Assembly (NCBI RefSeq): GCF_020618775.1 | Contig: NZ_JAESVB010000011.1 | Location: 1-64,000 of the forward strand | Source of the DNA: Acidisoma silvae | Lineage (GTDB): Bacteria > Pseudomonadota > Alphaproteobacteria > Acetobacterales > Acetobacteraceae | Direction of reading: 5' to 3' | DNA length: 64,000 nucleotides | Shown: one piece after another, positions 8,215-17,313 of the stretch | Position numbering within the stretch: position 1 is the stretch's first letter | Layout: every line of letters begins with the position of its first letter | Notes under the pieces: model-generated | Databases searched by the model: none | What the model was told of the DNA's origin: nothing | The model's input: only the letters and a program-made list of their open reading frames with translations | Program-made: the position numbers and the translations under genes

Positions 8215-9821
8215 TCGCCCTCCTCCACCAGCGCCTCCCCCTTGGCCGGGCCGCCCGCCGGAATGCGGGCGATCAGGCTGTCCAGCCGGTCCGCCTCGGC
8301 CGCCGGCTTGTCGGTGCGGATGCGGCTGATGCGCGGAAAGCGCAGCGCTACGCCCGATTTATGCCGGTTGGAGCGCTGTGCCGCGTCGAAGGCGATTTCG
8401 AGTACCAGGCCCTTTTCGACCTCCCGCACCGGCCCGAAGCGCGAGGTGGTATGCGCTCTGACCCAGCGGTCGATGAAGGCCAGTTCCTGGTCGGTAATGC
8501 CGGAATAGGCCTTGCCGACCGGCACCAGAACGCCGTCCTCCCGCCACAGGCCGAAGGTATAGTCGGAATAGATGCTGGACCGGCGGCCATGGCCGCGTTG
8601 CGCATACATCAGCACGGCGTCGATGGTCAGCGGCGCGCGCTTCCATTTCCACCACGGGCCTTTCGGGCGGCCAGCCAGATAGGCGCTGTCGCCCCGCTTC
8701 AGCATCAGCCCTTCGATGCTGGCCGCCCGCGCGCCGAAGCGCAATTCGGCCAAATCCGCCTGCGCCGTGAAGGGAATGAGCGCTGACAGGTCCATGCGGG
8801 CCGGCTGATGGTGCGCAAACCACGCTTCCAGCCGCGCGCGCCGGTCATCGAAGCTGAGCGCGCGAAGATCCTCGTCACCATCGAAGAGAATGTCATACAG
8901 CCGCACGCCAGCCGGAAAGTCCTTGAGCATTTTCGGCCCCGGCGATTTGCGGTTCAGGCGCTGCTGCAAATCCGCGAAAGGGGCCACCTCGCCGTCCCGC
9001 ATGACCAGCAATTCGCCGTCCAGCACGCCGTGAAACTCCATCGCCGCCAGAATTTCCGGAAAGCCGTGGGAGATATCCTCGGCCGTGCGGGTATAGAGCC
9101 GCCTGCCCTGCGGCGTTGCCACCAGTTGCACGCGAATGCCGTCCCATTTCCATTCGGCGCGATAGGCGGACCAGTCCAGCGCCGCCGCATCGGTCTCCTC
9201 CAGCGGATGCGCTAGCATGGTCGGACGAAAGACCGGCGCGCCGGCGGCGTCCGGCTTTGGCGCGCGCCCGGACAGCCAGTCGAACAGCGGCCCATAGGGC
9301 GGCTGCAATCCGTGCCAGACTTCCTCGATATCGTCGGCCGGAACGCCCGCCATCTCGCCGAGCGCAATCTTCGCGAGGCGCGCGGATGCGCCGACGCGCA
9401 GGCCTCCGGTGATGAGTTTCAGCAGCGCCAGCCGTTCGGAGGCGTCACACATGTCCAGCCAATCCGCGACCACGGCCGGCAATGCGGCCTTGGGTGTATC
9501 TGACAGGATGGACACGACGTCCGACAGGCGCGGCGCTGTCCCCGCCCGGCTGCCCGGCCAGATCAGCGCTGCGGTTTCGGCCAGATCGCCGACATAGTCA
9601 TAGGACCAGGCAAACAGCGTGGGGTCCACGCGGGCGGTGACTAGTTCGCGGATCATCGCCGGTTTGGCAGCCGTGAAGGACAGGTCGCCGGCTATGGCGG
9701 CGAGCGCGAAGCCGCGATCGGGGTCCGGCGTATGGGTGAAATAGTCCCGCAGCAAGGCAAGCTTGGCGAGGCGGCCGGGCGTGAAAACCAGCCGCTCCAG
9801 CAATTCCGCGAAGGGCGTCAT
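8211..9821 (-). CDS. ATP-dependent DNA ligase (ligase-associated repair cluster)
   Basis: Seals DNA nicks using ATP. The 536-residue protein has an N-terminal ligase domain (to about 200), the adenylation domain with the nucleotidyl-lysine motif KWDGIR (Lys 225), TRTAEDISHGFPE, a conserved LDGELLV, EGLMLKRGDSAYLAGRPKGPWWKWK (motifs IV-V), and an OB-fold C-terminus. This is the bacterial ligase found with Lhr-type helicase, PdeM and a metallo-beta-lactamase exonuclease, all of which are present in this window. Its ATG overlaps the stop of the exonuclease gene (ATGA), so the two are translationally coupled. Confidence 0.93.
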   Translation of the reverse strand: MTPFAELLERLVFTPGRLAKLALLRDYFTHTPDPDRGFALAAIAGDLSFTAAKPAMIRELVTARVDPTLFAWSYDYVGDLAETAALIWPGSRAGTAPRLSDVVSILSDTPKAALPAVVADWLDMCDASERLALLKLITGGLRVGASARLAKIALGEMAGVPADDIEEVWHGLQPPYGPLFDWLSGRAPKPDAAGAPVFRPTMLAHPLEETDAAALDWSAYRAEWKWDGIRVQLVATPQGRRLYTRTAEDISHGFPEILAAMEFHGVLDGELLVMRDGEVAPFADLQQRLNRKSPGPKMLKDFPAGVRLYDILFDGDEDLRALSFDDRRARLEAWFAHHQPARMDLSALIPFTAQADLAELRFGARAASIEGLMLKRGDSAYLAGRPKGPWWKWKRAPLTIDAVLMYAQRGHGRRSSIYSDYTFGLWREDGVLVPVGKAYSGITDQELAFIDRWVRAHTTSRFGPVREVEKGLVLEIAFDAAQRSNRHKSGVALRFPRISRIRTDKPAAEADRLDSLIARIPAGGPAKGEALVEEGD

Positions 9822-10864
9822 GCCTCCGGCTCCGCAACCGTCTCTTCCGGCGCCTCGTCATCCTCATAGCCGACAAGGCTCAGCGGCCGCCCCTTGATCT
9901 GGCGCAGCGACAAGGCGTGGATCAGCGCTTCCTCCGCGCCATGGGTGACCCAGACTTCCGGCGCCTGCGTCTCATCCACCGTCCGCAGCAAATCATCCCA
10001 ATCGGCATGGTCGCTGATCACCAAAGGCAGTTCCACGCCCGCCATCTTGGCCCGCTGGCGCACGCGCATCCAGCCCGAGGCGCGGGCGATCAGCGGGTCG
10101 TTCATGCGGCGGGACCAGCGGTCGGCGGCGGCGGCCGGTGGCGCGATGACGATGGCGCCTTTCAGCGTGTCCTTGGCCGCGCCCGTGGCCGGCAGCAGCG
10201 GCCCGAGCGCCACGCCATGCGCCTCATACAGCGCGCAGAGCGATGCCAGCGCACCATGGATGAAAATGGGCTGGTCCCATCCCGCCGCGCGCAGCAAAGC
10301 GATGACGCGCTGCGCCTTGCCGAGCGAATAGGCGCCCACGATATGCGTGCGCTCGGGGAAAATGGTCAGGCTCTTGAGCAGTTTCGCGATTTCATGCGCC
10401 GGGTCCGGATGGCGAAACACCGGAAAGCCGAAGGTCGCCTCGGTGACGAAGACATCGCAGGGGACAGGCTCGAAAGCCGCGCAGGTCGGGTCCGGCTGGC
10501 GCTTATAGTCGCCGCTGACGACGACGCGGCTGCCCTGCCAGTCCAGCACGACCTGCGCCGACCCCAGCACATGCCCGGCGGGCACCAGGGTGATGCCGAC
10601 GCCGCGATGATCCAGCGGCGTGCGATAGCCGAGCGGCTGCTGCCGCTCCCCCGCTGCCCCCTCGCCCATGCGGACCCGCATGATGGCGAGTGTCGCCTCC
10701 GTCGCCAGCACGCCGCCATGGCCGGGCCGGGCGTGATCGGAATGGCCATGGGTAATGACGGCGTGGCCCACGGCCCGCAGCGGGTCGATGAAGAAATCGC
10801 CCGGCTCGCAATAGAGCCCCTGGGGCAGCACGCGCAGCCAGGTATCGGGATGAGGTGCGGACAT
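9818..10864 (-). CDS. ligase-associated DNA exonuclease (metallo-beta-lactamase fold)
   Basis: Predicted metal-dependent DNA exonuclease of 348 residues, related to the beta-CASP 3'-end processing and SNM1/Artemis proteins. The metal-binding HGHSDH motif is near residue 40. VPAGHVLGSAQV, VVVSGDYKRQPD and a C-terminal WVTHG follow the fold. The open frame begins at GTG 10867, but ATG 10864 follows TTGAGG with good spacing and is preferred. It is the first gene of a two-gene operon with the DNA ligase, to which it is coupled by an ATGA overlap. The activity is a family prediction. Confidence 0.88.
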   Translation of the reverse strand: MSAPHPDTWLRVLPQGLYCEPGDFFIDPLRAVGHAVITHGHSDHARPGHGGVLATEATLAIMRVRMGEGAAGERQQPLGYRTPLDHRGVGITLVPAGHVLGSAQVVLDWQGSRVVVSGDYKRQPDPTCAAFEPVPCDVFVTEATFGFPVFRHPDPAHEIAKLLKSLTIFPERTHIVGAYSLGKAQRVIALLRAAGWDQPIFIHGALASLCALYEAHGVALGPLLPATGAAKDTLKGAIVIAPPAAAADRWSRRMNDPLIARASGWMRVRQRAKMAGVELPLVISDHADWDDLLRTVDETQAPEVWVTHGAEEALIHALSLRQIKGRPLSLVGYEDDEAPEETVAEPEA

Positions 10865-10909
10865 CACACCTCAATATGGATCACCGCACGCCTGAGGCAA
10901 TGCTGACGT

Positions 10910-11749
10910 CTATTCGTGAACGCGCCCTTCACTGAAACCGTGATGCAGGTAGTGAAAGCGCGGATCGATCCCGGCCCCGGCAACATCCGGGTTCAATTCC
11001 AGGTAGCGCGCGGCGTCGAAGTTACGCGGAACGCGGGCATCGTTTTTTGTCACGGGCCATTTCATCAGGCGGTTTTTGTCCAAGCGACCGGGAAGATGCA
11101 GGACGTTTAAACCGTGAAGCCGGCGGACATAGTCGAAGGATAATTGATCACGCTTGGAAAAGCGGAGCAGTTCCCTGTGCCAATCCTCTGCGAAAGCCAC
11201 GAGCCGTGAGTCATTATGACGCCGCAACATCATGGTCGTGGCATGAAGCCCAGACCGGCGCGGATATCCCGCAGCGCGATAGGCTGCCATCTGCGCTTCT
11301 ATCAACGCGACATGATCATACCTTTCCCCGATAACAGCCCTGGACTCCTGATAGACGCAGTTCCGCCAGGGATGACGAAACATCATGATAGGAGCGCCCT
11401 TTGCGCCGAGCAGGCGAAGAATGTCGCTGACCGGCGCCCGCAGCTTTACCGTATTGTCCAGATAGAGGCTTGCGATATGGTCAGGGAAATAAGCATGCGG
11501 CCGATGCTTGAAATTCTTGGCCTGTCGATGCGAGTCCTGGTTGGTTTTTGCGACCACGCGCATGTCCCAAAATGTCGAGCGCAGCGTCGGGTCATCCGTG
11601 AAACAGACAAAATCCGTATTCGGCGGACGATCGTAATGAAAATCATTCCAGTGTTCGGACTGGCCGAAGAGGCAAGTATATACCACTTTGCGGCCTGCCA
11701 GCGGCGTGGAGCGACTGGACCATCGGGCGAGCATATCTATCACGGTCAT
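10910..11749 (-). CDS. DUF616/TOD1-type glycosyltransferase with C-terminal NPDV repeat
   Basis: Predicted glycosyltransferase of 279 residues. The N-terminal two-thirds resemble the DUF616/MUCI70 family: YTCLFG, then DFVCFTDD, LYLDNT and RDQLSFDYV. The last ~35 residues form a separate short module (YLELNPDV, HYLHHGFSEGR) known as a repeat in surface-polysaccharide and large secreted proteins. There is no signal peptide, so it probably acts in the cytoplasm on a nucleotide sugar. It interrupts the DNA-repair block and is unrelated to it. Acceptor and donor are unknown. Confidence 0.7.
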   Translation of the reverse strand: MTVIDMLARWSSRSTPLAGRKVVYTCLFGQSEHWNDFHYDRPPNTDFVCFTDDPTLRSTFWDMRVVAKTNQDSHRQAKNFKHRPHAYFPDHIASLYLDNTVKLRAPVSDILRLLGAKGAPIMMFRHPWRNCVYQESRAVIGERYDHVALIEAQMAAYRAAGYPRRSGLHATTMMLRRHNDSRLVAFAEDWHRELLRFSKRDQLSFDYVRRLHGLNVLHLPGRLDKNRLMKWPVTKNDARVPRNFDAARYLELNPDVAGAGIDPRFHYLHHGFSEGRVHE

Positions 11750-11851
11750 GAAATATCTTAAGGCTTAGAAGCGCCAGAAGAAAAGTCATAAATCTGTACC
11801 TTGACACTCTTTTTGCAGACGTTTCGGGGGTAGCGCATAACTTAAAAACAA

Positions 11852-12511
11852 CTAGGCCAGCCCCGCCTCGCGCCGCGCCCGTTTCATGAAGACGTCCAGA
11901 TAGTCCTGAAGGTCGTTGACGCTTTCCGGCGAGAGAAAAACCGGCGCGGTAATCACCACCTCCCCTTCCGCCAGTCCGAAAACCGCGCGGCGCAGTCCAA
12001 TCTCGTCAGGCTTGGGCGGAAGTTCCGGCTCGGTCTCGGGCGGGCCAATCAGGGTTTCGGCCCCCAGCATCGCTTGCGTATCCCGCCAGGCGCGCAGTGC
12101 GGTTTCCGCGGCTGGCGGAATAAAACCCTGGGTCAGCAGAAAGGCGCGAATGGCGGCGTCGCTGCCCCTGCCTCCGGAAAAACGTTGATCGAGGTCACGA
12201 AACAGGTCCGGCCGGGTCGCGGCATCCGAGAGTGCGGCCGCCCGTTCTGGCGAGCCCGGCGGATGGGCGATGATACGCAAAGCAAGGTCGCTCACCCGCA
12301 GCGCGTCCCCGCGCCCCTCCATCAACCCATATTTGCCGAGCGCGCCCAGAACAGCCAGGGATTTGCCGTTCAGCCCGGAATAGCCCAGCCGTTCCGCGAC
12401 AAGGTCGCGCGGCAATTCCGTCTGACAATCGCTTTTATAAACGTCAGTAACGCGATTGACCGCATCCTTCAGGCTGAGTTGCGGATAATTCGGGCTGCGG
12501 CTACGAGACAT
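11852..12511 (-). CDS. uncharacterised protein, winged-helix-like, next to the Lhr-type helicase
   Basis: I do not recognise a named family. The 219-residue protein (start ATG 12511; the frame is open to 12565) begins with a helical region (LSLKDAVNRVTDVYKSD) and a segment resembling a winged helix (RLGYSGLNGKSLAVLGALGKYGLM, then ALRVSDLALRI). A helical middle and a Pro/Glu-rich linker near residue 155 follow, ending in a beta-rich stretch and a final helix. There is no signal or membrane segment. It is divergent from the helicase gene with 206 AT-rich bases between. A DNA-binding role is only a guess. Confidence 0.6.
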   Translation of the reverse strand: MSRSRSPNYPQLSLKDAVNRVTDVYKSDCQTELPRDLVAERLGYSGLNGKSLAVLGALGKYGLMEGRGDALRVSDLALRIIAHPPGSPERAAALSDAATRPDLFRDLDQRFSGGRGSDAAIRAFLLTQGFIPPAAETALRAWRDTQAMLGAETLIGPPETEPELPPKPDEIGLRRAVFGLAEGEVVITAPVFLSPESVNDLQDYLDVFMKRARREAGLA

Positions 12512-12717
12512 AAGAGATCCATGCAAAACATGACACCCGATATATAGATAGTATTTTTGCGTCAATAAACGTTAATTGCGTTATATTTTCGTTTACAGAA
12601 AGTTAGCTTCTGCGGCGCTTCACGTATCTCTCGTGGCCGGACCGGCCTGTGGATAAAATCCCGATCCCGGATTGATGACTTGGGGCGCGCAGAGAATTCG
12701 CGCTATGTTCTCATCCG

Positions 12718-15243
12718 ATGAGCGATAGCGCCGCCCGCGCCCCCGTGCGCCGACAAAATACCACGAAACCAGCCGCTTCCGGGCTGCTGCCGCCGCGTTT
12801 CGCGGCCTGGTTCGCCGCGCGCGGCTGGCGCGCCCGGCCGCACCAGCTTGAAGTTCTGTCTTTGTTCCAGTCCGGCCAGGATATCCTGCTGATCGCGCCC
12901 ACCGGCGGCGGCAAGACCCTGTCAGGCTTTCTGCCCAGTTTGGTCGATCTGGCGCAGGCAAGGCCCGAGGGTTCCGGCGTTCACACCCTTTATGTCAGTC
13001 CGCTCAAAGCCCTGGCGATCGATATTGCCCGCAATCTGGCTGACCCGGTGGCCGAGATGGACCTGCCCATCCGTATCGAAACCCGCACCGGCGACACGCC
13101 GCAAAACCGGCGGCTGCGGCAAAAGGAAACCCCGCCCGATATCCTGCTGACGACGCCGGAAAGCCTGGCCTTGTTGTTGAGCCAGGAAGATGCCCCGCAT
13201 CTGTTCCGCGACCTGCGCTCGGTCATCATCGATGAGGTTCATGCGCTGGCCGGCATCAAGCGGGGCGATCTGCTGGCGCTGGGCCTTGCCCGCCTGTCCG
13301 TCATCGCGCCGCAGGCGCGGCGCATCGGCTTGTCCGCCACCATCGCCTATAAGCCTGAACTTGCAGCATATGTTTCCGCCGATGGCCATGGCGGCGGGCT
13401 GACCTTGCTGGAAGTGCCAGACCCGGCACCGCCCGATCTGTCCATCATGCTGCCGGAAGGCCATCTGCCCTGGGCCGGGCATATGGGCCTGGCCGCCGCG
13501 CCCGATATCCTGGAGCGCGTCAAGCAGGCCGGGCTGACCATCATCTTCGTCAATACCCGCGCCCAGGCCGAGCTGATGTTCCAGGATATCTGGCGCATCA
13601 ACGAGGAGACGCTGCCGATCGCCATTCATCACGGCAGCCTGGACGTGGCGCAGCGCCGCAAGGTGGAGGCCGCCATGGCGGCCGGCAAGTTGCGCGCCGT
13701 CATCGCCACCGCCTCGCTCGATCTTGGCATCGACTGGGGCGCGGTCGATCAGGTCATTCAGGTCGGTGCGCCGAAGGGCGTGTCGCGTCTGGTGCAACGG
13801 GTCGGCCGCGCCAATCATCGCATGGATGAAACCAGCCACGCCATCCTGGTGCCGGCCAACCGCTTCGAGGTGCTGGAATGCGAGGCCGCGCGTCAGGGCG
13901 TGGCGGCCCGCGAATTGGACGGAGACCCGCCGCGCCCCGGCGGGCTGGATGTGCTGGCGCAGCATCTGCTGGGCCTGGCCTGCGCCGGGCCGTTCCACCC
14001 CGACGCGGCCTTCGCCGAAATCACCCGCGCCAGCCCCTATGCGGACATCGACCGCGCCACTTTCGACGCCGTTCTGGGCTTCGTCGAGAATGGCGGCTAC
14101 GCCCTGCACGTCTATGAACGATATCAAAAACTGTTCCGGGATTCGGAAGGCGTCATGCATCTCCGCAATCCGCGCATCGCCCGCCAATACCGCATGAATA
14201 TCGGCACCATCGTCGAAGCGCCGATGATCCGCCTGCGCTTCGGGCGCGGAGCGGTGCTGGGCGAGGTCGAGGAATGGTTTGTCACCCAATTGCGCGCGGG
14301 CGATACTTTCATGTTCGCCGGCCGGCTGCTGCGCTTCGTGCGCTTGCAGGAGACCTGGGCGGAAGTCACGGATGGCGGCGGCGGCAAGCCGAAAGTGCCG
14401 ACCTACCAGGGCGCGCGGATGCCGCTGACCACCGGCCTCGCCGCCCGCGTGCGCGCCATCATGAACGATCCGGCGCAATGGCAGGCCTTCCCCGAGCCGG
14501 TGCAGGAATGGCTGAGCCTGCAACAGGAACGCTCGGTCCTGCCCGGTAAGGACGATCTGCTGGTGGAAACCTTTCCCCGCCAGGATCTCTGGTATCTGGT
14601 CGCCTATTGCTTCGAGGGACGCAACGCCCACCAGACGCTGGGCATGCTGCTGACGCGGCGCATGGAGCGTCTGGGCATCGGCCCCTTGGGCTTCGTCGCG
14701 ACCGACTACGTCATTGCCATCTGGTCCGCCCACCAGCCGCGCGACATGGATACGCTGTTTTCCGAAGATATGATGGGTGACGATCTGGAGAGCTGGATGG
14801 CGGAAAGCTCCATGCTGCGCCGGACATTCCGCAATGTCGCGGTGATTTCGGGCCTGATCGACCGCCAGATGCCCGGCGCCGAACGCAGCCGCCGGCAGGT
14901 GACCGTCAATACCGACCTCATCTATGACGTGCTGCGCCGCCATCAGCCGGACCATATCCTGCTGCGCGCGACCTGGGAGGATGCCAAGGGCGGCCTGACC
15001 GATCTTGGCCGCGTCGCTGGCATGCTGGCCCGCGTGAAGGGCCATGTCCGGCATATGGAACTGGATCGCGTCTCCCCCCTCGCCGTGCCGGTCATCCTCG
15101 ATGTCGGGCGCGAGCGTGTGGCGGGCCAAGGCCAGGAAGACCTGCTGGCCGAAGCGGAAGCCCTTGTCACGGAAGCGACGGGCGAAGAACATCCCGAGAA
15201 CGTTCTTGCACAATCATCTCTCTCCGAACTGGGGTTCATCTGA
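12718..15243 (+). CDS. ligase-associated DEXH helicase, Lhr core type
   Basis: ATP-dependent 3'-5' DNA helicase of 841 residues, the usual length for the ligase-associated Lhr group. Walker A is APTGGGKTLSGF near residue 62, DEVH (IIDEVHAL) near 175, and LSATI near 202. The second RecA domain has TIIFVNTRAQAE, IATASLDLGIDWG and QRVGRANHR, followed by the long Lhr C-terminal winged-helix/core region. Start ATG 12718 fits family N-termini. The pdeM gene follows 44 bases downstream. Acts with the ligase and exonuclease genes at 8.2-10.9 kb, here on the other strand. No LexA-like box was found upstream. Confidence 0.93.
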   Translation: MSDSAARAPVRRQNTTKPAASGLLPPRFAAWFAARGWRARPHQLEVLSLFQSGQDILLIAPTGGGKTLSGFLPSLVDLAQARPEGSGVHTLYVSPLKALAIDIARNLADPVAEMDLPIRIETRTGDTPQNRRLRQKETPPDILLTTPESLALLLSQEDAPHLFRDLRSVIIDEVHALAGIKRGDLLALGLARLSVIAPQARRIGLSATIAYKPELAAYVSADGHGGGLTLLEVPDPAPPDLSIMLPEGHLPWAGHMGLAAAPDILERVKQAGLTIIFVNTRAQAELMFQDIWRINEETLPIAIHHGSLDVAQRRKVEAAMAAGKLRAVIATASLDLGIDWGAVDQVIQVGAPKGVSRLVQRVGRANHRMDETSHAILVPANRFEVLECEAARQGVAARELDGDPPRPGGLDVLAQHLLGLACAGPFHPDAAFAEITRASPYADIDRATFDAVLGFVENGGYALHVYERYQKLFRDSEGVMHLRNPRIARQYRMNIGTIVEAPMIRLRFGRGAVLGEVEEWFVTQLRAGDTFMFAGRLLRFVRLQETWAEVTDGGGGKPKVPTYQGARMPLTTGLAARVRAIMNDPAQWQAFPEPVQEWLSLQQERSVLPGKDDLLVETFPRQDLWYLVAYCFEGRNAHQTLGMLLTRRMERLGIGPLGFVATDYVIAIWSAHQPRDMDTLFSEDMMGDDLESWMAESSMLRRTFRNVAVISGLIDRQMPGAERSRRQVTVNTDLIYDVLRRHQPDHILLRATWEDAKGGLTDLGRVAGMLARVKGHVRHMELDRVSPLAVPVILDVGRERVAGQGQEDLLAEAEALVTEATGEEHPENVLAQSSLSELGFI

Positions 15244-15287
15244 TTTATGAGCAGCCTGACTAACGCACGCCGTCCGGGCGCCTCCGC

Positions 15288-15992
15288 ATGAGCGCCGCCG
15301 CACCGCTGCATATCGGCAGCGAACGCCTGATGCTCGATCCTTCAGGTGCCGTCTTCTTTCCATCCCGTAGCCTATTGGTTTTAGCGGATTTACATCTGGA
15401 AAAAGGATCGGCTGCGGCTGCGCGCGGACGCTTGATTCCGCCTTACGACAGCCGCTTAACACTCGATAATATGTCGCTGTTATTGCGGCATTATTCCCCA
15501 AAAACCATCCTCGCTTTGGGGGATAGTTTTCACGACGCCGGTGGGGCTGAAAGGCTTGCCCCCGGCGATCAGGCGAGGCTTGCCGCCATGGCGCGGCAGA
15601 CGAAATTCATCTGGGTTCTGGGCAATCACGACCCTGCTTTGCCCGCCTCCCTGCCGGGTGACATCCATGCCGAATGGGCGGACGGCCCTTTCCGCTTCCG
15701 CCATGAGGCCGGTATTGGCGGACCGGGCGAGTGCGAGCTGTCGGGCCATTATCACCCCAAGGCGACGGTGCCTGTGCGGGGCGCAGCGGTCACGCGCCCC
15801 TGCTTCATCACCGATGGCCATAAGCGGCTGATCCTGCCAGCCTTCGGCGCCTATACGGGCGGGCTGGATGTCGCGGACCCTGCCATCGCATCCCTGTTTC
15901 CGCGTGGTGGCCGCATCTTCCTGCTGGGTCAGGGACGGCTGTTCCACTTCCCCATCGGCCGCGCCCGTGCGCGCAGCGGTGTGGCGGCATGA
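15288..15992 (+). CDS. pdeM: ligase-associated DNA-damage-response endonuclease PdeM
   Basis: Calcineurin-like metallophosphoesterase of 234 residues, assigned to the PdeM group by motifs and context. Metal-binding blocks in order: LADLHLEKG near residue 31, LGDSFHD near 77, GNHDP near 110, GHYHPK near 152. It lies 44 bases after the Lhr-type helicase gene, as is standard in ligase-associated repair clusters. The stop overlaps the start of the small membrane protein gene (ATGA), so that gene is probably co-translated. The cellular substrate is not established. Confidence 0.9.
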   Translation: MSAAAPLHIGSERLMLDPSGAVFFPSRSLLVLADLHLEKGSAAAARGRLIPPYDSRLTLDNMSLLLRHYSPKTILALGDSFHDAGGAERLAPGDQARLAAMARQTKFIWVLGNHDPALPASLPGDIHAEWADGPFRFRHEAGIGGPGECELSGHYHPKATVPVRGAAVTRPCFITDGHKRLILPAFGAYTGGLDVADPAIASLFPRGGRIFLLGQGRLFHFPIGRARARSGVAA

Positions 15993-16324
15993 AACCGCTA
16001 TCGGCCTTTCTGATTCTTCTGCTGGCAGCGGTGCTGGAAGCCGGCGGGGATGCCATCCTCCGGCGCGGGTTGCATGGGCATGATCTGACGGTGCGTCTGG
16101 GCTTGATCATCGCCGGCGGGCTGGTGCTCACCGCCTATGGCGTCACCGTCAATCTGCCGCCTTGGGATTTCGGGCGGCTGCTGGGCGTCTATGTGGCTTT
16201 GTTCTTCGTCGTGGCGCAGGTCATCAACCGCGCCGCCTTCGGCGTCACGCCCACGGCACCGGTGCTGCTGGGTGGGGCGCTGATCCTGTCAGGCGCGCTG
16301 GTGATGACGTTCTGGCGCGCCTGA
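15989..16324 (+). CDS. small four-helix membrane protein (DMT/YnfA-like)
   Basis: Integral membrane protein of 111 residues with four predicted helices: residues 4-20, 36-52, 62-82 and 90-108. The size and the charged residue in helix 1 (VLEAGGDA) recall the small drug/metabolite transporter and YnfA families, but no diagnostic motif is visible. It overlaps the pdeM stop by 4 bases, suggesting the same transcript without a clear functional link. No partner subunit gene is adjacent. Confidence 0.6.
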   Translation: MKPLSAFLILLLAAVLEAGGDAILRRGLHGHDLTVRLGLIIAGGLVLTAYGVTVNLPPWDFGRLLGVYVALFFVVAQVINRAAFGVTPTAPVLLGGALILSGALVMTFWRA

Positions 16325-16335
16325 AAGGGCTTGCA

Positions 16336-16764
16336 TCAGGGGCTGGCGGGCGCCGTGCCGACGATGATGTCCACGCGGCGGACTTCGATCTTGGACATCG
16401 GCACTTCCGGCTGGACCGGCCCCTTGGCAACGGCGCTGATGCGGCTTTTGTCGACGCCATCGGCAATGAGTTGCGCCGTCACCGTGGCGGCACGCGCGGC
16501 GTCGATATCGGCCGGCTCGACATAGTGATGGCCCGGAGGGGCGCCATAGGCGATCAGCGTGATGGGATCGGCCGGATTGGCGCGGGCAAAAGCGGCTGCC
16601 GACGCGACCGTCGTATCAGCGCCATTGGCAAGCGTCGCCGTGACAGGCGCGAAAAAGACCGGAAAGCGCTGGCCCGCGCCCGGGGTCAGCGACGCGGTAT
16701 GAGGGTTGAAGGCCGCGCAGGCGGCGACCGAAAGAAGCAGGGGAAGGCCGATGAGCCAGCGCAT
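16336..16764 (-). CDS. lipoprotein with OmpA-like domain
   Basis: Predicted lipoprotein of 142 residues. A short signal peptide ends in the lipobox SVAAC (Cys 16). The rest resembles a reduced OmpA/MotB peptidoglycan-associated domain: PVFFAP strand, ASAAAFARANPADPITLIAYG, then DIDAARAATVTAQLIADGVDKSRI and a final EVRRVDIIV strand. Peptidoglycan contact is a family inference. It converges on the small membrane protein gene, 11 bases away. Confidence 0.7.
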   Translation of the reverse strand: MRWLIGLPLLLSVAACAAFNPHTASLTPGAGQRFPVFFAPVTATLANGADTTVASAAAFARANPADPITLIAYGAPPGHHYVEPADIDAARAATVTAQLIADGVDKSRISAVAKGPVQPEVPMSKIEVRRVDIIVGTAPASP

Positions 16765-16856
16765 GGTCTTAACCTTACAGGTTGACGGAATACGCTGGCT
16801 CTAGATCACGGCTGTTTCACAGTCAATTCAATGACGTAGTAAACGCAGTTCAGACC

Positions 16857-17198
16857 TTAACGCCAGTGCTGCGGAATCCAGACCTGACGGCCGCCGCGCC
16901 AGGCCCAATGGCCGGGTACGAACTGGCGATAGCCGGGGCCGCCACGGCGGAAATGACCGCCGACCCAGACATAGCGATAGCCGTCCCAGCGGTAATGGCC
17001 GGGTTCCCAGATCATGCCCGGCGGCGGCGGCGGCGGGCGGCGCTCGAAGGGCGGCGGCGGCATGGGCGGATAGCCCTGCGCGTCGGCGACCGGCGCGAGA
17101 CTCGCGACGGCAATGCCGCCGGTCGCGAGCGCCAGGCCGCCCAGGCCGATGCGGCGCAGCAGGCCACGGCGCGCGAGGTTTTTGGGGTCGTTACTCAT
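16857..17198 (-). CDS. exported YXWGXW-repeat-type protein
   Basis: Small exported protein of 113 residues with a twin-arginine-like N-terminus (ARRGLLRRIGLGGLALA) and a signal end near residue 40 (VADAQG). A proline-rich segment (MPPPPFERRPPPPPP) follows. The C-terminus carries aromatic W/Y-G-H repeats (WEPGHYRWDGYRYVWVGGH, VPGHWAWRGG, IPQHW), the pattern of YXWGXW proteins. Strong Shine-Dalgarno AAGGAG precedes the ATG. Function of such proteins is unknown; the envelope is the likely location. Confidence 0.75.
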   Translation of the reverse strand: MSNDPKNLARRGLLRRIGLGGLALATGGIAVASLAPVADAQGYPPMPPPPFERRPPPPPPGMIWEPGHYRWDGYRYVWVGGHFRRGGPGYRQFVPGHWAWRGGRQVWIPQHWR

Positions 17199-17313
17199 CG
17201 TCTCTCCTTAGGGCTGAGGACTTACTCGAACGGCGCCAGAAAGCACGTCCGAGCGGGCGAAACGAGGGCAGGTTTGTTACGGAAATTGGGCCGTATCGCG
17301 CCTGCCGCCGCAA

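Noticed and set aside
12922-15213. 763-codon minus-strand open frame opposite the Lhr-type helicase
   Set aside because: Long shadow frames are common in GC-rich coding DNA. The translation is rich in His/Gln/Gly/Arg with no motif, while the plus strand has a full helicase.
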